Source: an uncultured Tateyamaria sp. (GTDB taxonomy: Bacteria; Pseudomonadota; Alphaproteobacteria; Rhodobacterales; Rhodobacteraceae). From it: 64,000 nt of DNA. The DNA is taken from the NCBI RefSeq assembly GCF_947487805.1, contig NZ_CANKXW010000002.1:664699-728698 (forward strand), written 5' to 3'. How positions within the stretch are numbered: position 1 is the stretch's first letter; each line of letters begins with the position of its first letter. The notes under the pieces are model-generated. The model was not told the origin of the DNA. It made no database searches and saw only the letters and a list, made by a program, of their open reading frames with translations. A program made the translations under genes and the position numbers. Positions 8,272 through 16,826 of the stretch are shown piece after piece.

Positions 8272-9018
8272 TCACAGCTTGGGATCAGGATTCTCCGTAT
8301 GGCAGTCCACCGCGATCACCTGCCCAGACACGCGCCGCGCGGCATCTGATCCAAGAAACACCGCCATATCCGCAATGTCCGAAGCCTCCACAAAACTGCG
8401 CATCGACGTGCCCTGCGCATAGCCCGCATATACCGCGTCGCGGGTCATGCCCTTGGCCGTCGCCTCGCGCGCCAGAACACCCTCCATCCGCGCGCCTTCC
8501 ACAGCACCGGGGCAAATGGCATTTGCCCGCACGCCAAACGGCCCAGCTTCCATCGCGACCGTCTTCATCAACCCGATCACGGCCCACTTCGCCGCCGCGT
8601 AAGGCGCGCGATTGGGATAGCCATATATCCCGGCCGTCGACGAGGTGAACACAATACTGCCCTGCCCCGCGGCCTTCATCGCGGGCAACCCATGCTTGAC
8701 CGCAAGGAACGCCCCTTCGAGATTGACCGACACACAGGCCCGCCACTCCGCGAGGTCGACATCCTCAACACGCGCGGTCGGGCCCGCAATGCCGGCATTG
8801 GCACAGAGCACATCCAATGGGCCCGCCGCTTCCATCACCGCCGCAACGCGTGCCTCGTCCGCCGCATCGCACAAATGCGCGTTCCAGGATGCGGGCACCT
8901 TCTCCAGGGCGGCGGCATCGACATCCGTCACCCGAACCGAAAACCCAGCAGCCTCAAAAGCGTGCCCCATGGCAAGGCCGATCCCCGACGCGCCTGCCGT
9001 GACCAGAACACGCTTCAC
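8272..9018 (-). CDS. SDR-family oxidoreductase of the carnitine operon
   Basis: A 248-residue short-chain dehydrogenase. The nucleotide-binding motif TAGASGIG is at residues 7-14, NAG at about 93-95, the catalytic Ser in FTSSTAG, and YAAAK supplies Tyr and Lys. The first Rossmann acidic residue (TDVDAAAL) favours NAD. It begins with GTG overlapping the stop of the carnitine dehydrogenase gene (GTGA), so it belongs to that operon. A role in handling another carnitine isomer or the C4 product of cleavage is possible but unproven. Confidence 0.85.
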   Translation of the reverse strand: MKRVLVTAGASGIGLAMGHAFEAAGFSVRVTDVDAAALEKVPASWNAHLCDAADEARVAAVMEAAGPLDVLCANAGIAGPTARVEDVDLAEWRACVSVNLEGAFLAVKHGLPAMKAAGQGSIVFTSSTAGIYGYPNRAPYAAAKWAVIGLMKTVAMEAGPFGVRANAICPGAVEGARMEGVLAREATAKGMTRDAVYAGYAQGTSMRSFVEASDIADMAVFLGSDAARRVSGQVIAVDCHTENPDPKL

Positions 9019-10487
9019 GGCCGCTGCCCCACAGCGCGCCCCGCACCGTCGGGTCGGGGCAAATCCGCATGCGCGCCCGACACACGGGCAAGTGCGGCCA
9101 AAATCGCCTCCGACGGGTCGGACGGACGGCGCGTCTCAAGGCTCACATGCAGCAGGAAATGTTCTCCCGTAGCCAGCAAACGGTCCCCGTCGTACATCTC
9201 GTGGAACAGATGCAGCTTCTTGCCAGCGCCCGCCAGCACCTGCGTCCGCACCTCGATTAAAGTGCCCGCCAGGGCCTCATCCACGTGTCGGATATGCGTC
9301 TCGGCCGTGAAATAGCTGCCCCCCGTCGCGATATAGGCCGCATCACAGCCCACCATCTCCATGAACCGGTCCGTCGCGTCGCCAAAGGCCTGCAAGTACC
9401 GCGCTTCGTTCATGTGACCGTTGTAATCCGTCCAATCAAGCGGCACCGCACGCCGGACCGTCAGCAACGGGGCGGATACATCCTCCAGCTCATCCAGATG
9501 CGCGCCCAGCACCGTACCGGCGCGCAAGCTCGCCTCATGGGCGTTCATCACCGCGCCAGCACCCCAATCATTGGCCTTGAGACTGCGCATCATGCCGACA
9601 AGGTTGTCGTCGCGCGCGCGCAACATCTCCGAGATGGTCATGTGCCCGGACTGCGCATCGGACTGCCCCGCGATCAGGTCCACCAATTCGTCGGTAAACT
9701 CAGGCACATCCATGAGCTTGGTCCACGGCCACTGTAGCGCCGGACCAAACTGCGCCATGAAATGCCGCATCCCCGCTTCGCCACCCGCCGTTCGGTAAGT
9801 GTCGAATAGCCCCATCTGCGCCCAGCGAATGCCAAACCCCATGCGGATGGCCTCGTCGATCTCTTCGGTGGTGGCGACCCCGTCCTTGACCAGCCACAGT
9901 GCTTCGCGCCACACGGCCTCAAGAAACCGGTCCGCAATATGTGCATCAATTTCCTTGCGCACGCGCAGCGGATAATGCCCAAGCGACCGCAGGATACCTT
10001 CGGCCTTTTCCACCAAAGCTAAATCCGTCGCCGGTGACGGAACCACCTCAATCAGCGGCATCAAATACACGGGGTTGAAGGGGTGGCACACCATGATCTG
10101 TTCCGGTCGCGTCGCACATCCCTGCAACTGCGATGGCGTGAACCCGGAGGTGGAAGAAGCCAGGATCGCGTCAGGCGACATCGCCGCCTGCGCCGTCTGG
10201 TAGACCTTGCGCTTTAACTCCAATCGCTCAGGCACGCTTTCCTGGACCCAAATCGCACCGTCGACCGCTTCGGACATGGTATCGCAAAAGGTCAACCGCC
10301 CTTCGGAAGGCAGGGCCACATCCGTCAGGCTGGGCAAGGCCCGCCGCGACTGCGCCAGAACCGGCGCCAACTTTTCCTCGGCCTGCGGGTCCGGATCAAA
10401 CACCCGCACATCCCATCCATTTAAAAGAAACCGCGCGGCCCAGCCGCCACCAATAACGCCGCCACCGATGATGGCCGCCGTCTTCAC
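9015..10487 (-). CDS. lcdH: L-carnitine 3-dehydrogenase fused to a hotdog (betainyl-CoA thioesterase-like) domain
   Basis: Residues 1-320 resemble 3-hydroxyacyl-CoA dehydrogenase-type carnitine dehydrogenase: Rossmann motif IIGGGVIGGGW, SSTSGFTPS, and HPFNPVYLMPLIE. Residues about 345-480 form a second domain with the 4HBT-like signature DWTDYNGHMNEARY. Such fusions oxidise L-carnitine to 3-dehydrocarnitine and hydrolyse betainyl-CoA, the product made by the BKACE enzyme encoded in the same operon. I chose the GTG that overlaps the upstream stop as GTGA, because the other junctions of the operon do the same; an ATG five codons earlier is the alternative. Cytoplasmic. Confidence 0.85.
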   Translation of the reverse strand: MKTAAIIGGGVIGGGWAARFLLNGWDVRVFDPDPQAEEKLAPVLAQSRRALPSLTDVALPSEGRLTFCDTMSEAVDGAIWVQESVPERLELKRKVYQTAQAAMSPDAILASSTSGFTPSQLQGCATRPEQIMVCHPFNPVYLMPLIEVVPSPATDLALVEKAEGILRSLGHYPLRVRKEIDAHIADRFLEAVWREALWLVKDGVATTEEIDEAIRMGFGIRWAQMGLFDTYRTAGGEAGMRHFMAQFGPALQWPWTKLMDVPEFTDELVDLIAGQSDAQSGHMTISEMLRARDDNLVGMMRSLKANDWGAGAVMNAHEASLRAGTVLGAHLDELEDVSAPLLTVRRAVPLDWTDYNGHMNEARYLQAFGDATDRFMEMVGCDAAYIATGGSYFTAETHIRHVDEALAGTLIEVRTQVLAGAGKKLHLFHEMYDGDRLLATGEHFLLHVSLETRRPSDPSEAILAALARVSGAHADLPRPDGAGRAVGQRP

Positions 10488-10978
10488 TGTACCTTGTTCC
10501 ATGTGTCCGTCCGGTATCCGTTGAAATCCAAAACCTGCCGCGCCGCCGTCACCTGATCACGCCGCACGCTGTCTGTCCGCGTCACCACAAAGCCAAAGTC
10601 GCCCTCAGGCGTGCCCAGCGCTGCCGTACGATGATCGGGGTCGATCCACACGACCCAGATATCGCGCTGCACGCCGTCCTCATATGTGACGCGCAATATG
10701 CCCGGCGCACGCAGATTGATGCGCCCGTGCGCAGGCCCGGCGCCGCAGACCTCGCGCCAGTCCATACTGTCAGCGTCAACCGAAAAACGCGTCAGGATCC
10801 ACGCCCCGCCCGCACTCTCCCGCACCTGCCAGTCACCCGCGAACGCGCCCAGGTCAAATCGGGAAATCGCGCCGATCGGCACCGTCGGATTGCGCAATGG
10901 CAGCTCAAAGGCCTCCTGCGGCGCAGGCGCACAGGCGCCAAGCGCCAACCACAACAGCAGAGCGCGCGCCGCCCTCAC
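10484..10978 (-). CDS. Putative lipocalin-like lipoprotein in the carnitine operon
   Basis: A 164-residue protein with a lipoprotein signal: hydrophobic ARALLLWLALGAC, with Cys at residue 16 in an LGAC lipobox. The mature part begins with FDLGAFAGDWQVRE, which resembles the GxW entrance of lipocalins, and the rest has alternating beta-like patterns. It starts with GTG overlapping the BKACE stop and ends overlapping the carnitine dehydrogenase start, so it is firmly inside the operon. Its job there is unknown; binding a substrate at the membrane is a guess. Confidence 0.7.
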   Translation of the reverse strand: MRAARALLLWLALGACAPAPQEAFELPLRNPTVPIGAISRFDLGAFAGDWQVRESAGGAWILTRFSVDADSMDWREVCGAGPAHGRINLRAPGILRVTYEDGVQRDIWVVWIDPDHRTAALGTPEGDFGFVVTRTDSVRRDQVTAARQVLDFNGYRTDTWNKVQ

Positions 10979-11889
10979 CCCTTGGGGGCCTGCTTGGTCA
11001 AGCCCAATTTGGCGCGGACCTCATCCGGGCCAATGACCCGCGCACCCATGTTCTCGATGATGGTGCCCGCACGCTCGACAAGCTGCCAGTTCTGCGCCAG
11101 CTCTCCCTTGCCCAGCCACAGATTATCCTCAAGCCCCACGCGAACGTTGCCCCCCGCCAGCACAGCCGCCGCCACATAGGCCATCTGATTGCGTCCAAGC
11201 GCAAATGCGGAAAACGTCCAGTCCTCGGGCACATTGTTCACCATCGCCATAAATGTGTTCAGGTCATCCGGCGCGCCCCATGGCACACCCATGCACAGCT
11301 GCACCAGCGCAGGCGCATCCAGAACACCATCCTTCACCAACTGCTTGGCATACCAAAGATGCCCGGTGTCAAAGGCCTCGATTTCCGGCTTGACCCCAAG
11401 CCCGGTCATCATGCGCCCCATTGCCGTCAGCATGCCCGGCGTGTTCGTCATGACATAATCAGCCTCGGCAAAGTTCATCGTGCCACAGTCCAGCGTGCAT
11501 ATCTCCGGCAGACACTCCGCCACATGCGCCACACGTTCCGTGGCCCCGATCATGTCAGTGCCTGCGTTTTTCAGCGGCAAGGGGGCCTCGACATCTCCAA
11601 ACACCATGTCGCCCCCCATACCCGCGGTCAGGTTCAACACAACATCGACATCCGCATCCCGGATGCGATCCGTCACCTCGCGGTAGTAAGACAGGTCGCG
11701 CGACGGCGCACCTGTCTCGGGGTCGCGCACGTGGCAATGAACAATCGCCGCCCCGGCCTTGGCCGCCGCGATCGCGCTGTTGGCAATCTGCTCGGGGCTG
11801 CGCGGCACATGCGGACTGCGGTCCTGCGTGCCCCCAGACCCGGTCACGGCACAGGTGATAAACACCTCACGGTTCATCGACAAAGGCAT
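10975..11889 (-). CDS. BKACE-family beta-keto acid cleavage enzyme (3-dehydrocarnitine cleavage)
   Basis: The 304-residue protein belongs to the BKACE family (formerly DUF849), Zn-dependent enzymes that condense a beta-keto acid with acetyl-CoA to give acetoacetate and a new CoA ester. Zn ligands HCH are at residues 51-53, and the conserved glutamate of VGLEDNLW is near residue 257. Next to a carnitine dehydrogenase and a betainyl-CoA thioesterase domain, the substrate is almost certainly 3-dehydrocarnitine. It is the first gene of the four-gene operon and is divergent from the regulator. The start could also be the ATG four codons in (MNREVF). Confidence 0.88.
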   Translation of the reverse strand: MPLSMNREVFITCAVTGSGGTQDRSPHVPRSPEQIANSAIAAAKAGAAIVHCHVRDPETGAPSRDLSYYREVTDRIRDADVDVVLNLTAGMGGDMVFGDVEAPLPLKNAGTDMIGATERVAHVAECLPEICTLDCGTMNFAEADYVMTNTPGMLTAMGRMMTGLGVKPEIEAFDTGHLWYAKQLVKDGVLDAPALVQLCMGVPWGAPDDLNTFMAMVNNVPEDWTFSAFALGRNQMAYVAAAVLAGGNVRVGLEDNLWLGKGELAQNWQLVERAGTIIENMGARVIGPDEVRAKLGLTKQAPKG

Positions 11890-11960
11890 CTGCGGTCTCC
11901 TTGCGTTTTTTCACACATTGGCGAGAATTCCATGTCAACCTTGGCAAAAAGCGAAGTGAT

Positions 11961-12905
11961 ATGGCAAAAACCGAAATTCTCGTCCTGCAAAATACGAACA
12001 CCCTGTCTCTCGCCGCGGCGGTGGACCCGCTGCGCGCCGCAAACCGTCACAGCCGGCGGCACGCGTTTGACTGGCGCTTTGCCACGCCCGACGCCCGGGA
12101 TGTCGTTCTCACCAGCGGCCTTACCGTTCCGGCGGCCCCGGTTCACCGCGTGACCGACTGCGACGTCCTGATCATCGTGGCGGGATTTGATCTGCAGTCC
12201 CAGGCGACACCGCGCCTCATGGCCAGCCTCCGGCGTCTGAACCGATCCGGCACGCGCATTCTGGCGATCGACGGCGGGCCCTGGATTGCCGCAAAGTCGG
12301 GCATCCTGAACGGCCACCGCGCCACCACGCACTGGGAAGACCTGACCGCGTTTTCCGAAACCTTCCCCGAGGTGCACGTCGTCAATGCCCGCTACGTGGT
12401 ATCAGACCGCCTCTGGACCAGCGGCGGCGCGGCCCCGGCCCTCGACATGGTGCTGCACCTGATCGCAACTGTCCACGGCGCGGGCCTTGCGCAAGCCGTG
12501 GCGGCCAGCTTCATTCACACCCATCACCCGGATGCGTCGGAACCACAGTTGCGCCACCCGCCAGCCCACCGCCATACCCGTATCACGGCGCGGGCGCATC
12601 ACCTGATGGAAGCGCATCTCGACCAGCCACTCCCATTGCCGGACATCGCAGGCAGGCTCGGCCTGAGTGCGCGCACGCTGCAACTCCACTTCCGACGGAC
12701 GTTAGGCACGACGGCCAAATCCCACTACCTCGGCCTCAGATTGGCCGAAGCACAGCGGCTGTTGCTGCACACCGACACCCCCTTGCAGGACGTCGCCCTC
12801 GCCACAGGCTTTCCTGCGGTGGCCAGCCTCACACGCGCCTACACCAAGACCTACGGTACGCCACCGAGCAGCGCCCGCACCGCCAGCATAACGGGGTCGG
12901 CCTGA
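11961..12905 (+). CDS. GlxA/CdhR-type AraC-family regulator of carnitine catabolism
   Basis: A 314-residue regulator with an N-terminal DJ-1/PfpI-like (GATase1) domain (about 1-190) and a C-terminal AraC helix-turn-helix domain (about 205-305: LPLPDIAGRLGLSARTLQLHFRRTLG and LQDVALATGFPAVASLTRAYTKTYG). The nucleophile Cys of GATase1 is not kept, as is usual in regulators of this type. It is divergent from the carnitine operon across 71 bases that contain repeated TTGGC/TGGCAAAAA elements, and by analogy with Pseudomonas CdhR it probably activates the operon in response to carnitine. Confidence 0.85.
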   Translation: MAKTEILVLQNTNTLSLAAAVDPLRAANRHSRRHAFDWRFATPDARDVVLTSGLTVPAAPVHRVTDCDVLIIVAGFDLQSQATPRLMASLRRLNRSGTRILAIDGGPWIAAKSGILNGHRATTHWEDLTAFSETFPEVHVVNARYVVSDRLWTSGGAAPALDMVLHLIATVHGAGLAQAVAASFIHTHHPDASEPQLRHPPAHRHTRITARAHHLMEAHLDQPLPLPDIAGRLGLSARTLQLHFRRTLGTTAKSHYLGLRLAEAQRLLLHTDTPLQDVALATGFPAVASLTRAYTKTYGTPPSSARTASITGSA

Positions 12906-12914
12906 ATTCTTCTT

Positions 12915-12933
12915 CCTTCCCCCGAGGGGAAGG
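12915..12933. terminator. Hairpin between convergent genes
   Basis: CCTTCCCC and GGGGAAGG pair perfectly around CGA, between the regulator gene and the convergent aldo/keto reductase gene. There is no long T run, so it is a hairpin with likely terminator function rather than a classical intrinsic terminator. A smaller hairpin, GCACC-GCA-GGTGC, follows at about 12962. Confidence 0.45.
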
Positions 12934-12983
12934 CCAGGTAGGGGGTCACCGGCAATCACGTGCACCGCAGGTGCGCAAGGGGA

Positions 12984-14027
12984 TCAATACGGCATCGGAT
13001 GGGCCCGGTGGGCGGCATCCAGATCGGCCAGCACCTCCCCGTCCAACTCCAGGTCGGCGGCACCCAGCGCCACCTCCAGCTGATCCATCGACGTGGCCCC
13101 AAAAATCACCGAACACATGAAGGGCCGCGTCATGCACCAGGCCAGCGCCATCTGCACCGGGTCCAGCCCGTGCTTGCCCGCTACCCCCAGATAGGCATCC
13201 ACCGCCTCAAAGGCCCGCTGCGTCTTGCGCCCGCCCAGATCCGCATTCAGCGACAGACGCGATCCCTCGGGCACCGCACCTGCCTGATACTTGCCCGTCA
13301 AAAGACCTGCCGCCAAAGGCGAAAACGCCAACAGCCCCACGTCCTCGTTCACGCCCAGCTCGGCCATATCCGTGTCATAAAGCCTGCACATCAGCGAGTA
13401 TTCGTTCTGCGTGCTTGCGACGCGCGGCCCGCCCGTGCGTTCTGCGGCGGCCAGCCACTGCGCAGTACCCCATGCGCTTTCGTTTGACAGGCCAAATGCG
13501 CGGATGCGCCCGCGCGTCACCTCGTCCTGCAACGCACCCAGGCAGTCTTCCATGTTCTGGCGCACCGCGACCGGGTCCTGCCCGCTGGGATCATGGGTCC
13601 AGTTCTTTCGAAACATGTAGCTGCCGCGATTGGGCCAATGAAACTGGTAGAGGTCGATGTAATCGGTCTGCAACCGGCGCAATGATCCCTCGATGGCCTC
13701 CGGAATGCTCTGCGCCGTGATCGGCGCACCGCCGCGCACGTGGCGCATGCCCTCGCCGGAATGCTTGGTGGCCAGCACCAGATCATGGCGCGTGCCCCCT
13801 TTTTCCAGCCACAGCCCGATGATCCGTTCGGTGCGGCCAATGGTGGCCTTGCTGATCGGGTTGACCGGGTACATCTCGGCGGTGTCGACAAAATTGATGC
13901 CCGCCGCGATGGCGCGGTCGATCTGCGCATGCCCCTCTGCGGCGGTGTTCTGGGTGCCCCATGTCATGGACCCCAGGCACAAGGCCGATACTTCGATATC
14001 CGTGCGGCCAAGTCTGCGTCGTTCCAT
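12984..14027 (-). CDS. Aldo/keto reductase (Tas-like)
   Basis: A 347-residue (alpha/beta)8 oxidoreductase of the aldo/keto reductase superfamily. The catalytic tetrad is visible: Asp in FVDTAEMYP (Tyr in the same motif), Lys in LATKHSGE and His in YQFHWPNRG. The length and the long insert after the His fit the Tas/YajO subgroup. It is NADPH-dependent by family; the physiological substrate is unknown. It is monocistronic, divergent from the imuA-like gene. Confidence 0.85.
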   Translation of the reverse strand: MERRRLGRTDIEVSALCLGSMTWGTQNTAAEGHAQIDRAIAAGINFVDTAEMYPVNPISKATIGRTERIIGLWLEKGGTRHDLVLATKHSGEGMRHVRGGAPITAQSIPEAIEGSLRRLQTDYIDLYQFHWPNRGSYMFRKNWTHDPSGQDPVAVRQNMEDCLGALQDEVTRGRIRAFGLSNESAWGTAQWLAAAERTGGPRVASTQNEYSLMCRLYDTDMAELGVNEDVGLLAFSPLAAGLLTGKYQAGAVPEGSRLSLNADLGGRKTQRAFEAVDAYLGVAGKHGLDPVQMALAWCMTRPFMCSVIFGATSMDQLEVALGAADLELDGEVLADLDAAHRAHPMPY

Positions 14028-14123
14028 GGGTTTTCTTCCTTGTCAGTGTCTTATGCGGACCCTAGCGGCGCGGTCCTGACGGGCAAGTTAAATTTCCAGT
14101 TGGCATTGTCAGAGAATTATTGA

Positions 14124-14138
14124 GAACATATGGGGAAC
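14124..14138 (+). promoter_or_regulatory. SOS box (LexA site), GAAC-N7-GAAC
   Basis: A direct repeat GAAC-ATATGGG-GAAC matches the LexA site known from Rhodobacter and other alphaproteobacteria (GTTC-N7-GTTC on the other strand). It lies 17 bases before the start of the imuA-like gene and just before a TATATT that could be the -10 box, so LexA binding would block transcription. Confidence 0.8.
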
Positions 14139-14154
14139 ATGTATATTCCAAACC

Positions 14155-14814
14155 ATGCCAGTCCCCCAGTCCCTCATGGCCCGCAGCAAGGCCGCGCAGT
14201 GTTTGAACATCCTGCCCGACGCTCCGGATCAGACGGGCACCAACACGGGCACCAACACCGGCATCGACGGGCTTGCGCTCGGGCGGGTGCACGAAGCCTG
14301 CGGACCCGCACGCCACCGTCTGGCCCTGTGGCTGGCGGCACAGACAACCGGCCCGGTGATCTGGATTGCGCCCGAATGGGGGGGCGAACAGCTGCACGCC
14401 TGCGGCTTCATGCCCTTCATCAACCCCGCCCGGCTGATCATGGTCCACGCAAAACGGGCCGATGACATGTTGTGGAGCATGGAGGAAGCGCTGCGCTCAG
14501 GCGCGGTTGCCTGCGTGATTGCGGACCTTCCGGGCCTGCCCGCGCTGACGCCGGTGCGGCGGATGCACCTGGCGGCTGAAACCGGGGGCAAGGGCACGGT
14601 CGCGCCACCCCTGGGCGTCTTGCTGACCCCCGGTATGGGTGGGGCGCAAGGGGTGGAAACCCGCTGGCACCTGGCCCCCGATCACAAGGGCACCCCCGGC
14701 GCATGGACCCTGACCCGCCTGCGCGCGCGCACGGCCCCGCCCAAGGCATGGCGCGTCACCCGCACGCCCGGACAGCCGCTGCCGCATATCTCCGGATCCA
14801 TCAAGGCTGCGTGA
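14155..14814 (+). CDS. imuA: ImuA-like (RecA/SulA-related) damage-response protein
   Basis: The 219-residue protein matches ImuA of the translesion synthesis cassette by its characteristic stretch LWSMEEALRSGAVACVIADL, followed by RRMHLAAETGG, and by the RecA-like order of strands. No intact Walker A motif is present. In most relatives imuA is followed by imuB and dnaE2; here the next gene is an unrelated YceI gene. A LexA box lies directly upstream. The start is uncertain: the ATG used lacks a clear ribosome-binding site, and MARSKAAQ seven codons later is possible. Confidence 0.75.
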   Translation: MPVPQSLMARSKAAQCLNILPDAPDQTGTNTGTNTGIDGLALGRVHEACGPARHRLALWLAAQTTGPVIWIAPEWGGEQLHACGFMPFINPARLIMVHAKRADDMLWSMEEALRSGAVACVIADLPGLPALTPVRRMHLAAETGGKGTVAPPLGVLLTPGMGGAQGVETRWHLAPDHKGTPGAWTLTRLRARTAPPKAWRVTRTPGQPLPHISGSIKAA

Positions 14815-14876
14815 TCGGATGCATGATTTTTGACGTTGCCGTGTTAGCGTCCTGTCACCCGATCAAGGATACGCCC

Positions 14877-15461
14877 ATGCATCGCCGCCATTTCATCGGC
14901 CTCAGCCTCGCCAGTCTCGCCACGCCCGCGCTTGCCGTCCCCCGCGCCTACCGGCTGAGCGGCGCAGGCGCGACAATCACCTACACGTTTCACCTCAACG
15001 GCGCGCCGATCAAGGGAACCGTCCCCATCGACACCGCCAACCTCAGCGTCGACACCAGCAACCTCGCCGCCTCCACCGCGGACGTCACGGCCGATGTGCG
15101 CCGCGCCCGCACCGGGCTGATCCTCGCGACCGAGGCGCTGAAATCCTCCAGCGTCCTGAATGCCGCGGCTTTCCCGCTGGCGCGCTTTACCTCGACCCGC
15201 ATCCGGCTGGGATCACGGTCGCGGCTCTCGGACGGCGCGGTGATCGAAGGGCTGTTGACCCTGCGCGGCGAAACCCGCCCTGTCCGGTTTGACGCCAACC
15301 TCTTTCGCCCGCGCGGCTCTGCCCCCGACGACTTCACCGCACTGACCGTAAACCTCTCCGGCACGATCAACCGCCGCGACTTTGGCGCCACCGGCTATGG
15401 CGATCTCGTGAACGACACAGTCGCCATCGCCATCAGCGCAGAAATATCCGCCCCGGCCTGA
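14877..15461 (+). CDS. YceI family periplasmic lipid-binding-like protein
   Basis: A 194-residue protein with a signal peptide (MHRRHFIGLSLASLATPALA) and a lipocalin-like YceI barrel. Typical features are the VDTSNLAAS...ADVTADVRRAR region, FPLARFTSTRI, and LLTLRGETRPVRFD. Relatives bind isoprenoid chains; the ligand here is not known. The gene starts 62 bases after the imuA-like gene and could be read through from it, which would put it under SOS control, though there is room for its own promoter. Confidence 0.85.
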   Translation: MHRRHFIGLSLASLATPALAVPRAYRLSGAGATITYTFHLNGAPIKGTVPIDTANLSVDTSNLAASTADVTADVRRARTGLILATEALKSSSVLNAAAFPLARFTSTRIRLGSRSRLSDGAVIEGLLTLRGETRPVRFDANLFRPRGSAPDDFTALTVNLSGTINRRDFGATGYGDLVNDTVAIAISAEISAPA

Positions 15462-15527
15462 AAACGACAACCCACCGTCGAATAATGGCATGGGGCCCGC
15501 CGCACGATGGCGCACAAGGGGCACGTC

Positions 15528-16751
15528 ATGCGCATGATCATCTCCTTCGCGGCCCTGTTCCTCTCGGTCATCCTGCTCCAGCTCAGCTCCGGCTCCCTTG
15601 GTCCACTGGACGCGCTGTCCGGACTGGCGCTCGACTTTACACGGCAGGAAATCGGCCTGCTCGGCTCGGCGCACTTCCTGGGGTTCTTCATCGGGTGCTG
15701 GTGGGCGCCACGCCTGATGGGCAGCGTGGGCCACTCGCGCGCCTTTGCCGCCTTTACCGCAGCAGGCGCTATCGGACTACTGGCCCATATGCTGATCGTC
15801 GATCCCGTGGCCTGGGCCGTGATGCGGGTCGCCTCGGGCATGTGCGTGGCGGGCTGCTACACTGTGGTCGAGGCCTGGTTGCAGGCCAAGGTCACCAACG
15901 AAACACGCGGTCGCACGATGGGCGTCTACCGGGTCATTGATATGGGCGCGTCGCTCGCGGCACAGCTGGTGATCGGCGTGCTCGAACCCGCCAGCTATGT
16001 CAGCTACAACATCCTCGCCATCGTGTGCTGCGCCGCTCTGCTGCCGCTGACCCTGACCAAGGTCAAACAGCCCGAAACGCCCGCCTCCCCCAGGCTGAGG
16101 CCCCGCCTTGCCTTCGACCGGTCTCCGCTCGCCGCCGCCGGCGTTCTGGTGGCCGCCCTGTCCAGCGCGTCGTTCCGCATGGTCGGCCCCGTTTATGGCC
16201 AGGAAGTCGGCCTGACCACAGCGCAGATCGCGTGGTTCATGGCCGCTTTCGTGCTGGGCGGCGCAATCGCGCAATACCCAATGGGCTGGCTGGCGGACAA
16301 ATATGACCGGCGATGGGTGCTGATCTGGCTGTCTGCCGCAGCCATGGCCAGCTGCGCCATCACCGCGTTCGCTGGCGGGGCCGGAACAGCAATGATCATG
16401 CTCACCGCAGGGCTGTTCGGTCTGACGACTTTCCCGATCTACTCTGTCGCCGCGGCACACGCCCACGATTTTGCTGATGCCTCCGAGCGTGTCGAACTGT
16501 CGGCGGCGCTGATGTTCTATTTCGCTCTTGGCGCGATTGCCGCCCCCCTGACCGCCTCCGCCCTGATCGATGCCTTTGGTCCCCCTGCGCTGTTTGCGAT
16601 GATCGCCCTGGGGCACGGTGCGCTGATCGTATTCGGGCTGGCCCGGATGCGCGCGCGCGCGGCGCCCACGGACAGGACCCGCTATGTCTACAGCCCCCGC
16701 ACGTCCTTTCAGATCGGCCGCCTGACCAAGCACTTTCGCGACGACAAATAA
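15528..16751 (+). CDS. MFS transporter
   Basis: A 407-residue polytopic membrane protein with about 12 helices in two six-helix halves. The motif between helices 2 and 3 (WWAPRLMGSVGHSR) and its counterpart in the second half (GWLADKYDRRWVL) are typical of the major facilitator superfamily. By pattern it is closest to YcaD-like carriers. The substrate is unknown. The ATG chosen has AAGGGG 6 bases upstream; an ATG seven codons earlier is less likely. Confidence 0.85.
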   Translation: MRMIISFAALFLSVILLQLSSGSLGPLDALSGLALDFTRQEIGLLGSAHFLGFFIGCWWAPRLMGSVGHSRAFAAFTAAGAIGLLAHMLIVDPVAWAVMRVASGMCVAGCYTVVEAWLQAKVTNETRGRTMGVYRVIDMGASLAAQLVIGVLEPASYVSYNILAIVCCAALLPLTLTKVKQPETPASPRLRPRLAFDRSPLAAAGVLVAALSSASFRMVGPVYGQEVGLTTAQIAWFMAAFVLGGAIAQYPMGWLADKYDRRWVLIWLSAAAMASCAITAFAGGAGTAMIMLTAGLFGLTTFPIYSVAAAHAHDFADASERVELSAALMFYFALGAIAAPLTASALIDAFGPPALFAMIALGHGALIVFGLARMRARAAPTDRTRYVYSPRTSFQIGRLTKHFRDDK

Positions 16752-16826
16752 CGCGCAGGTCATCAGGGCCTTTTCCCGGCTGCACCGCGCTGCTACATGG
16801 GGCGCAACATGCCAAAAGGCCACCCC

